Source of the DNA: Hymenobacter sp. BRD67
GTDB lineage: Bacteria; Bacteroidota; Bacteroidia; Cytophagales; Hymenobacteraceae
Reading direction: 5' to 3'
DNA: 64,000 bases
NCBI RefSeq assembly: GCF_013256425.1
Contig: NZ_CP053904.1
Coordinates: 186,001-250,000, forward strand
Below are positions 57,240-64,000 of this stretch, piece after piece (position 1 is the first letter of the stretch; every line of letters starts with the position of its first letter). The notes below the pieces were generated by a model. That model saw only the letters and a list, made by a program, of their open reading frames with translations, was not told the origin of the DNA and ran no database searches. A program made the position numbers and the translations under genes.

Positions 57240-57722
57240 ATGCACCAGCTTCTATCCGGCGAATACGACTGCAAGCTCGACCCGAAGGGCCGGCTGGTGC
57301 TGCCTGCCAAGGTAAAAGCGGCCCTGCCCGATACCTATGCCAATCAGCTGGTGCTGGTACGGGGCTTTGAGCCTTGCCTGGTGCTGTATCCGCGCTCGGC
57401 CTGGGAGCTGATTCATGCCAAGGTGATGGCCCTGGATGAGTTTAACGAAGAATACCGGCAGTTTCAGCGCAATTTTTTTCGGGGCATGACCGAAGTTGAG
57501 CTCGACAGCATTGGCCGCTTTGGCTTGCCGGGCTCGATGCGCCGCTACGCCGGCCTCGAAAAGGAAGCCGTGATTGTGGGCCTCGGCAACCGCTGCGAAG
57601 TGTGGGACCCCGCCCGCTACGATGAGTTCCTGATAAAGGACCAGCAGGCGTTCTCCAAGCTGGCCCAGAAATTCTTGTCCGACACCCCCGAAACGCCGGC
57701 GCTGCCCGGACTGGCCGCATGA
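57240..57722 (+). CDS. mraZ: Transcriptional regulator MraZ
   Basis: A 160-residue protein with two AbrB-like swapped-hairpin repeats: GEYDCKLDPKGRLVLPAKVK and VELDSIGRFGLPGSMRRYAG, each with the D-x-K/I-GR DNA-contact motif. MraZ forms a ring and represses or activates the division cluster through GTG repeats, which lie just upstream. The stop overlaps the start of rsmH (ATGA at 57719-57722). Confidence 0.95.
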   Translation: MHQLLSGEYDCKLDPKGRLVLPAKVKAALPDTYANQLVLVRGFEPCLVLYPRSAWELIHAKVMALDEFNEEYRQFQRNFFRGMTEVELDSIGRFGLPGSMRRYAGLEKEAVIVGLGNRCEVWDPARYDEFLIKDQQAFSKLAQKFLSDTPETPALPGLAA

Positions 57723-58660
57723 GCACCCGTCCCAACGATACCGCCTACCACCGCCCCGTGCTGCTGGCCGAGTGCCTGGCCGGCCTCGAACTGGTGCCCG
57801 GCGGCCGCTATGTCGACGTCACCTTCGGCGGCGGTGGCCACTCGACGCGTATTCTTGGTAAACTAGCGGAGGGGCACCTCTATAGCTTCGACCAGGACGA
57901 GGCGGCTGAGCGCGAGGCCCGGCAGCTGGCGCGGCCACAGTTTACCTTTATCCGGGCCAATTTTCGGCACCTGACGGCCGAGCTGGCCCAGCGCGATGCC
58001 CTCCCCGTCGATGGCCTGCTGGCCGATTTGGGCGTGTCGTCGCACCAGTTCGACACGGCCGAGCGGGGCTTTAGCACCCGCTTCGACGGACCGCTCGACA
58101 TGCGCATGGACCCGCACGATACCAGCGTGGCCACGGCGGCCGACGTACTCAATACCTACGACGAGGCCGCCCTACATCGTATTTTTGGTATGTATGGCGA
58201 GGTAACCAACGCGCGCACCCTGGCCGCTACCGTGGTGCAGGCGCGTCGCCAGCGCTCGCTGCGCACCATCCAGGAGCTAAAGCAGGCTATCCAGCCTGTA
58301 GTAGCGCGAGGTAAAGAAAATAAATACCTGGCCCAGGTATTTCAGGCGCTGCGCATTGAAGTAAACGATGAGCTGGCCGCTCTGCAGGAAATGCTGACCC
58401 AGACGGCTCAGGTGCTACGCCCCGGCGGGCGGCTGGTGGTGATGAGCTACCACTCGCTCGAAGACCGGCTGGTGAAGAATTTTCTGAGCCAGGGCAGGTT
58501 TTTTGGGCAAGCCGAGAAGGACCTGTATGGCCGTGTCAGTCTCCCTTTTGAGGCCATCACGCGCAAGCCCATCGAGGCGTCGGCCGAAGAGGTGGCCGAA
58601 AACAGCCGCGCCCGCAGCGCCAAGCTGCGCATTGCAGTTCGAACTTCTATTCCCGCGTAA
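57719..58660 (+). CDS. rsmH: 16S rRNA (cytosine(1402)-N(4))-methyltransferase RsmH
   Basis: A 313-residue SAM-dependent methyltransferase (formerly MraW). Motifs: YHRPVLLAECLAGLELVPGG, YVDVTFGGGGHSTRIL (SAM-binding), LADLGVSSHQFDTAERGFST, RMDPHD, RTIQELKQAI, QALRIEVNDELAAL and VVMSYHSLEDRLVKNF. It methylates C1402 in 16S rRNA. It overlaps mraZ by 4 bp and ends 3 bp before the ftsL-like gene. Confidence 0.96.
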   Translation: MSTRPNDTAYHRPVLLAECLAGLELVPGGRYVDVTFGGGGHSTRILGKLAEGHLYSFDQDEAAEREARQLARPQFTFIRANFRHLTAELAQRDALPVDGLLADLGVSSHQFDTAERGFSTRFDGPLDMRMDPHDTSVATAADVLNTYDEAALHRIFGMYGEVTNARTLAATVVQARRQRSLRTIQELKQAIQPVVARGKENKYLAQVFQALRIEVNDELAALQEMLTQTAQVLRPGGRLVVMSYHSLEDRLVKNFLSQGRFFGQAEKDLYGRVSLPFEAITRKPIEASAEEVAENSRARSAKLRIAVRTSIPA

Positions 58661-58663
58661 GCT

Positions 58664-59610
58664 CATGGCCGGCAATACGATGCGTCCACCAGCGGCAGGT
58701 CCGCCCCGCGCCAACACCGTGCGCCCCCGCAGGCCCCGTGCCCGAAGAATTGCCGGTGGCCGCGCCGCCCGTGGCCGTGGTTGAGCCGGTGCCGGCCCCA
58801 CCCGTCGAGCCCAAAAGAGTCCGCAAGCCCGCGCCTGCTCCGGCCGAGTTTACCGCGCCGGCCTGGGAGCGGCACGAAGGTGTGACGGCGACCGGCTGGA
58901 GTCTGTTTTCGCTGCTCGACCGCTTCACGGGCCTCGACGGCCTGTTTCGGGAGGGCCTGCCGGTACGCTTCCTACCTAAGCTGCTGTTTGGGATGTTGCT
59001 TATTTTGATATATATAGGAAATACTCATTATGGTAACCGTATGAACCGCAACATTCAGCGGCTCAAGCAGGAAACGGAAGATTTGCGCGCCGACTATACT
59101 ACCCTGAAATCGGACTATATGGAGGCCAGCAAGCAAAGCGAGGTGGCCCGTAAGGTCGCGGCCATCGGGCTGGTTGAAAGCTCATCGCCTCCCTTCCGCA
59201 TTACGGTGCCGGCGGGCCGCCTCGACGAGGCAGAGCTGGAGTCGATGCCCGTGCTCACGGCCGATACCTTGGCGGTCCGCGCGGCCCGCGACTCGGTAGC
59301 GGCCTTCCGGGCCGACTCCATTCAGGGCCGCGCCCGCCGCCAGCAGCTGGGCTTGTCGGCAGATGATACGCCCGAGCTGGGAGCGCCGCCGCCCGGCCCG
59401 GCCGACGAGGATGCGCCTACTGACGGTGTTGCTACTGGCTTGGCTGCCAGCAATAAAGCCACCGCAGGCACTAGAGCAGGCAGCGGGTCATCCAGACAAA
59501 AAAGTATAAAAAAGTCTAAAAAGGCTTCTGGGTCTGCTCATTCGTCGTCACTTAAGTCAACCACTGGAAATCAGAAATCAGGAGCTAAAAACCATGAAAG
59601 GCAGCGTTAA
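58664..59610 (+). CDS. ftsL: FtsL-like cell-division protein, frameshifted as given
   Basis: A bitopic protein with an N-terminal Pro-rich cytoplasmic region, one membrane span (LLFGMLLILIYIGNTHYG) and a coiled-coil segment (MNRNIQRLKQETEDLRADYT) followed by a long Ser/Lys-rich tail. Position between rsmH and ftsI and the single-span coiled-coil build identify it as the FtsL-like protein (FtsL_2 group in Bacteroidota), which recruits FtsI in the divisome. The start ATG 58664 (MAGNTMRPPAAGPPR) joins the body after one base is added at the C run 58724-58728, giving about 315 residues. Overlaps ftsI by 17 bp. Confidence 0.8.
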
Positions 59611-62089
59611 GAAATCCATCGTTACGCGGGTACGGCTCGCGTTTCTGGGGGTGGCGCTGTTTTCCTGCGCTGTCGCCTGGAAAATCTCGCGCATTCAATA
59701 CCAGGAAGGCGCCAAGTGGCGGGCGCTGGAGCAGGAGCGGCGCATCAGCTACCAGCCAGTGCCCGCCACGCGGGGTAATATCTACTCGGATAATGAGAGT
59801 ATCATGGCTACTTCCCTGCCCTTTTACCGGGTGGCCTGGGACCCCGGCGTGGTCGATGACGCCGTGTTTGCCAGCAACGTCGACTCCCTGGCCTGGCACC
59901 TGGCCCACTTCTTTGGCGACCGCAGTGAGCAGGAGTACAAGCGCAAGCTCATGGATGCCCACCTCGACCATGAGGTGCGCTACCTGCGCCTCAACTCGCG
60001 GCAGATTAACTTTCAGGAAAAGAAGGAGCTGGCGGCCTGGCCCATCTTCCGGGCCAAGCGGCGGGGTGGGGTTATATTCGAAAAAGTAGATAAACGCTTC
60101 CGGCCCTTTGGCGGGCTGGCCCAGCGCACGGTAGGCTTTGTTAATGAGGACCGCAACGGGGCGGGGCTGGAGTTTACCTTTCAGCAAAAGCTGGCCGGAC
60201 GGGCCGGGGAAGCCCTGTTTGAGCGGGTGCCGGGCGGCCTGAAGCCGGTGTACGATGGCACCGAGATAAAGCCCCAGCCGGGCTACGACGTCAAAACGAC
60301 CCTCGACATCAACCTGCAGGACGGCGCTGAGGACGCGCTTTACAAGTCGCTGGTAGCCAACGATGCCAAGTACGGCTGCGCCATTCTGATGGAGGTGAAG
60401 ACCGGGGCCATAAAAGCGGTGGCCAACCTCGGCAAAGCCGCCGACGGCACTTATAAGGAAGACTACAACTACGCCTTTGCCGACCAGGGCCGCACCGAGC
60501 CGGGCTCGACTTTCAAGCTGGCTTCGATGATGGCCGTGCTGGAAGCCGACCCCGCGCTGAAGCTCGACGACATGGTGGATACCGGCCCCGGCCGCATGCT
60601 GATTGGCGGCGCGGTCAAAACCGACTCGCACGCCAATGGCCGCATCACAGTGCAGCAGGTGTTTGAGAAGTCGAGCAACATTGGCGTGGCGCGGCTGGTG
60701 CAGGAGCATTTTGCCAGCAACCCCACGCAGTACACCGATTACCTCAAGCGCTTCGGCCTCGATAAGCCGCTGGGCTTTCAGATGAGCGGTGAAGCGCTGC
60801 CCTACGTGAAAGACCCGCGCGACCGCAGCTGGAGCCGCACCTCGCTCTCCACAATGGCCATTGGCTACGAGCTGAAGCTGGCCCCGCTGCAAACCCTGGC
60901 TTTTTACAATGCCGTGGCTAATGGCGGCGTGAAGGTGGCGCCCATGATTGTGAAGGAAATAAAGCAGGCCGACCAGGTAGTGGAGCATTTCGACACGCAG
61001 GTGCTTATTCCTAAAATCTGCTCCGATGCCACCTTGCGCAAGCTGCACGCCATGATGGAAGGCGTGGTGCTGCAAGGCACGGCCAAGGCTATCCGGCCTA
61101 AAGACTACAGCATTGCCGGCAAAACCGGTACGGCCTGGAAGTTCAAAAACGGCCAGTACACCAAAACGTATTCGACCAGCTTTTGCGGCTTCTTTCCGGC
61201 CGACAAGCCCAAGTACAGCTGCATCGTGGTGATTGACTCGCCGAGCAAGGGCCGCATCTACGGCGGCGACGTGGCCGCCCCGGTATTTCGCGACATTGCC
61301 GACCGCTGCATGGCCCGCGACCAGGCCAGCCAGCGGCCCATGCTGGCCCGGGTGCCGGCCCGCCGCACGCCCGTGCCGCTGGTACGCGCCGGCCTGCAGG
61401 AGGAAATTGCGCTGGTTTGCCAGAAAATAGGCCTGCCCGGCCAAACCCATGCCACTGGCGGCGAAGAGTGGGTGCGCGCTACCGCGGCAGTTGACACGGC
61501 TTTTGTGGCCCGCACGGTAGCCCTGCGCCCCGATGCCAGCGTGGCTCATCCCGGCCGCATGCCCGACGTGCGCGGCCTGACGCTGCGCGATGCGCTGTTT
61601 CTGCTCGAAAACCGGGGCATGAGCGTACAAAGCAGGGGCTCGGGCCGGGTGCGCGAGCAGTCACTGGCTCCGGGTGAGCCCGTGCGGCGCGGCCTCGCAG
61701 TGGGGCTGATACTGGCGCCCACCGCCGCGCCAACGGCCGCCCCACTGGCCCTGCCCGCCCCGCTACACACGGAAATTGCCGAAAACACGCTGCTTATTCC
61801 GGCCGAAAATACCAGCCATGCCAAGGTAGCCCGGCCAGCCGCCGCTGCCAAGGCTAAGCCGGCTGCTCCCAGGCCAGCCGCCGTTGAAACGGCAAAAGAC
61901 AAAGCCGCTGCGCCAGCTAAAGCCAGCAAGAAGCCAGCTCCGGCGGCCCGGCCCAAAAAAGCGGCGCCTGAAAAGTCTGATAGTCGAACCACTCAGCGCC
62001 CGCCTGCTCCGCCGTCCGCAACAGGCAGCGCCCTGGTAAAAGCAAAGGCCAATACGGCCCTCAAAGCTAAAACCCCCAAACGCGCATGA
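59594..62089 (+). CDS. ftsI: Penicillin-binding protein 2 / FtsI with C-terminal PASTA domain
   Basis: An 831-residue monofunctional class B transpeptidase. A membrane anchor (LAFLGVALFSCAVAWKI) is followed by the pedestal domain (RISYQPVPATRGNIYSDNES) and the transpeptidase domain with catalytic S305-x-x-K308 (EPGSTFKLAS), S360-S-N (EKSSNIGV) and K510-T-G (AGKTGTAWK). A PASTA repeat follows (MPDVRGLTLRDALFLLENRG), then a Lys/Ala/Pro-rich tail of about 100 residues. It builds septal peptidoglycan with FtsW. The stop overlaps the murE start (ATGA). Confidence 0.94.
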   Translation: MKGSVKKSIVTRVRLAFLGVALFSCAVAWKISRIQYQEGAKWRALEQERRISYQPVPATRGNIYSDNESIMATSLPFYRVAWDPGVVDDAVFASNVDSLAWHLAHFFGDRSEQEYKRKLMDAHLDHEVRYLRLNSRQINFQEKKELAAWPIFRAKRRGGVIFEKVDKRFRPFGGLAQRTVGFVNEDRNGAGLEFTFQQKLAGRAGEALFERVPGGLKPVYDGTEIKPQPGYDVKTTLDINLQDGAEDALYKSLVANDAKYGCAILMEVKTGAIKAVANLGKAADGTYKEDYNYAFADQGRTEPGSTFKLASMMAVLEADPALKLDDMVDTGPGRMLIGGAVKTDSHANGRITVQQVFEKSSNIGVARLVQEHFASNPTQYTDYLKRFGLDKPLGFQMSGEALPYVKDPRDRSWSRTSLSTMAIGYELKLAPLQTLAFYNAVANGGVKVAPMIVKEIKQADQVVEHFDTQVLIPKICSDATLRKLHAMMEGVVLQGTAKAIRPKDYSIAGKTGTAWKFKNGQYTKTYSTSFCGFFPADKPKYSCIVVIDSPSKGRIYGGDVAAPVFRDIADRCMARDQASQRPMLARVPARRTPVPLVRAGLQEEIALVCQKIGLPGQTHATGGEEWVRATAAVDTAFVARTVALRPDASVAHPGRMPDVRGLTLRDALFLLENRGMSVQSRGSGRVREQSLAPGEPVRRGLAVGLILAPTAAPTAAPLALPAPLHTEIAENTLLIPAENTSHAKVARPAAAAKAKPAAPRPAAVETAKDKAAAPAKASKKPAPAARPKKAAPEKSDSRTTQRPPAPPSATGSALVKAKANTALKAKTPKRA

Positions 62090-63563
62090 GCACGCTGCCG
62101 CTATTTGCCCTGCTCGCCGAAATTACGGTGCTTGCCCAGCACGGCAACCCCGACGTGCCCGTGGCCGGCCTCACCCTCGACTCGCGCCGGGCCGGGCCGG
62201 GGCAGCTGTTCTGTGCCCTGCGCGGCACCGCCACCGATGGGCATAAGTTTATCGACCAGGCAGTGGCCCAGGGAGCAGCGGTGGTGGTGTGCGAAGAGCT
62301 GCCCGCGCAGCTGCATGCTGCCACTACCTATGTGCAGGTGGCCGATAGCGCCGCCGCGCTCGGGCCCATCGCCAGCGCGTTCTACGGCCACCCGTCGCGC
62401 CAGCTTACGCTGGTGGGCGTAACCGGCACCAACGGCAAAACTACCTGCGCTACGCTCCTGCATAAGCTGCTGCGCGAGCTGGGCTATCATGCCGGCCTGC
62501 TGAGCACGGTGCAGAATCAGATTGACGAAACCGTGGTGGCCAGCACGCACACCACGCCCGATGCTATCCGTCTCAATGAGCTGCTGGCCCGCATGGTGGC
62601 GGCGGGCTGTACCCACGCCTGCATGGAGGTAAGCAGCCACGCCGTGGCCCAGCACCGGATAGGGGGGCTGCGCTTCGCGGGCGGCATTTTCACCAACCTC
62701 ACCCACGACCACCTCGACTACCACGGCACGTTCGATAATTACCTGAAGGCCAAAAAAGGCTTTTTCGATGGGCTGCCCAAAACGGCTTTCGCCCTCACCA
62801 ATGCCGACGACAAGCGCGGGCCGGTAATGCTGCAAAATACCGTCGCCCGCCGCGCTACCTACTCGCTGCGCTCGGCGGCCACCTTCCGCGCCCGGCTGGT
62901 TGATAACGACATGGCCGGCCTGCACCTGGAGCTGGATGGCCGCGAGGTGCAGTTCCGTCTCATCGGGGTATTTAATGCCTACAACCTGCTGGCCGTGTAC
63001 GGCGCGGCCGTGCTGCTCGGCGAAGACCCCACCGAGGCGCTTACCATTCTCTCGGGCCTCACTACTGCGCCGGCCGCTTTGAGCCGGTTACCGTGCCGGG
63101 CCAGGCTATCAGCGGCCTCGTCGACTATGCGCACACGCCCGATGCGCTGGAGAACGTGCTTCAGACTCTGCACCAGACGCGCCGGCCCGAGCAGCGCATT
63201 ATCACGGTGGTGGGCTGCGGCGGCAACCGCGACGCTGCCAAGCGGCCCATTATGGCGCGGCTGGCCGCCCAGCTTTCCGATGAGGTTATCCTGACGTCCG
63301 ACAACCCGCGCGACGAAGACCCGCTCGCTATTCTGCGCCAGATGCAGGCCGGGCTTACCCCGCCAACCGATGCCCGCGTGCAGGTTATTGCCGACCGCCG
63401 CGCGGCCATCCGGGCGGCCGTGGCCCTGGCCCGGCCCGCCGACCTGGTGCTGGTAGCCGGCAAAGGCCACGAAACCTACCAGGAAATCAAAGGAGTGAAA
63501 ACGCACTTCGACGACCGCGAAGAACTGCGTAACGCCCTACTTAGCAGTAAGAATAAGGAATGA
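62086..63563 (+). CDS. murE: UDP-N-acetylmuramoyl-tripeptide synthetase MurE, frameshifted as given
   Basis: Mur ligase with DSRRAGPGQLFCALRGTATD, the ATP loop VTGVTGTNGKTTCATLLHK (nucleotide about 62410), THTTPDA, EVSSHA, THDHLDYHGTFDNYLKAKKG, LVDYAHTPDALENVL and LTSDNPRDEDP. The DNPR motif indicates that meso-diaminopimelate is added to UDP-MurNAc-L-Ala-D-Glu. The frame is lost at 63072-63073. One added base gives LTTAPGRFEPVTVPGQAISG and about 492 residues. Because murE is essential, the break is almost certainly a sequencing error. Confidence 0.93.
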
Positions 63564-63624
63564 AGCGTGGCAGCAGTAGTGCTGCCTCAGGCTACTCATT
63601 CCAAACTTCTCATTCACTATTAAA

Positions 63625-64000
63625 ATGCTCTACTACCTCTTCCGTTATCTGCACGAACATTATCACCTCACCGGAACCGGCGTGTTTCAGTACACGACCT
63701 TCCGCGCCGGGCTGGCCGTGGTAACGTCGTTGCTCATTGCCCAGCTGTTTGGCGGAAAGCTTATTAACGTGTTGCAGCGCAAGCAGGTGGGCGAAACGAT
63801 TCGGGACCTCGGCCTGCAAGGACAAAATGAGAAAAAGGGTACGCCCACCATGGGCGGTCTTATTATTCTGCTGGCTATTCTGGTGCCGGTGCTGCTTTTT
63901 GCCCGCCTGCGCAATATCTATATTATCCTGATGCTGCTCAGCACCGTATGGCTCGGGCTTATTGGCTTTCTCGACGACTACATCAAGGTTTTTCGTAAAA
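63625..64000 (+). CDS. mraY: Phospho-N-acetylmuramoyl-pentapeptide-transferase MraY (partial)
   Basis: The ATG at 63625 opens [20 protein letters not shown], followed by [20 protein letters not shown] (membrane span), [18 protein letters not shown] and [17 protein letters not shown], the signature of MraY including the DDYxK motif. MraY makes lipid I from UDP-MurNAc-pentapeptide and undecaprenyl phosphate. The gene runs off the right edge of the window. It starts 61 bp after murE on the same strand and continues the dcw cluster. Confidence 0.95.
   Translation, partial: MLYYLFRYLHEHYHLTGTGVFQYTTFRAGLAVVTSLLIAQLFGGKLINVLQRKQVGETIRDLGLQGQNEKKGTPTMGGLIILLAILVPVLLFARLRNIYIILMLLSTVWLGLIGFLDDYIKVFRK

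Noticed and set aside
59585..61630. A 681-residue open frame on the minus strand over ftsI
   Set aside because: It is a shadow frame of a GC-rich gene. The plus strand carries an unmistakable penicillin-binding protein with its active-site motifs.

Overview
The window is high-GC DNA (about 60-65% G+C by eye) from a member of the Bacteroidota, most likely Hymenobacter or a close relative. The evidence is SusC/SusD and FecR/ECF-sigma genes, three secreted proteins with type IX secretion (T9SS) sorting domains, a CrtI-CrtB-CrtW-CrtZ carotenoid cluster, many PAS/TPR sensor kinases and a mraZ-rsmH-ftsL-ftsI-murE-mraY division cluster. The genus is inferred from protein style; no rRNA gene is present.

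Layout. 1-11.7 kb: signalling and small enzymes (TPR histidine kinase plus LuxR regulator, cupin, AraC regulator, five-PAS histidine kinase plus receiver protein, Crp/Fnr regulator, two SnoaL-like proteins, YgiD-like dioxygenase, MoaF-like protein). 11.7-17.8 kb: accessory DNA, with a 182-bp MITE-like element, a large secreted RCC1 propeller protein, a 26-bp inverted repeat, an IS481 transposase relic and a tyrosine-recombinase relic beside tRNA-Leu(CAA). 17.8-25.7 kb: housekeeping genes (hscB, a SAM hydrolase, phoH, a comEC-like gene, an enoyl-CoA hydratase). 25.7-33.0 kb: carotenoid genes crtZ, MerR regulator, ECF sigma, crtI, crtB, an unknown secreted protein, ispH and crtW. 33.0-37.6 kb: rlmF and a metal-related trio (HMA protein, TonB receptor, small Cys-rich protein). 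37.6-56.8 kb: a glycan-utilisation region on the minus strand (ECF sigma, a T9SS SGNH protein, FecR, SusC, SusD, three GH30 enzymes, a T9SS ligand-binding-like protein, GH5, esterase, SGNH hydrolase). 57.1-64 kb: the dcw cluster, running off the right edge inside mraY.

How the genes work together. The ECF sigma and FecR probably sense glycan through the STN domain of SusC and switch on SusCD and the glycosidases, which look suited to beta-glucans. The carotenoid cluster would turn the IspH product into lycopene and then hydroxylated or ketolated carotenoids, but no lycopene cyclase is in view. The dcw genes overlap tightly and are preceded by three GTGGT repeats at 10-bp spacing, a credible MraZ operator.

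Caution on quality. At least 24 apparent frameshifts in 15 genes, including ftsL and murE, are each repaired by adding one base, usually to a G or C run. They look like homopolymer undercalls in the assembly, so those genes are annotated across the break as single CDSs. The integrase relic (five in-frame stops) and the IS481 relic (internal deletion) look like true decay. The single amber codon in susC is unresolved.
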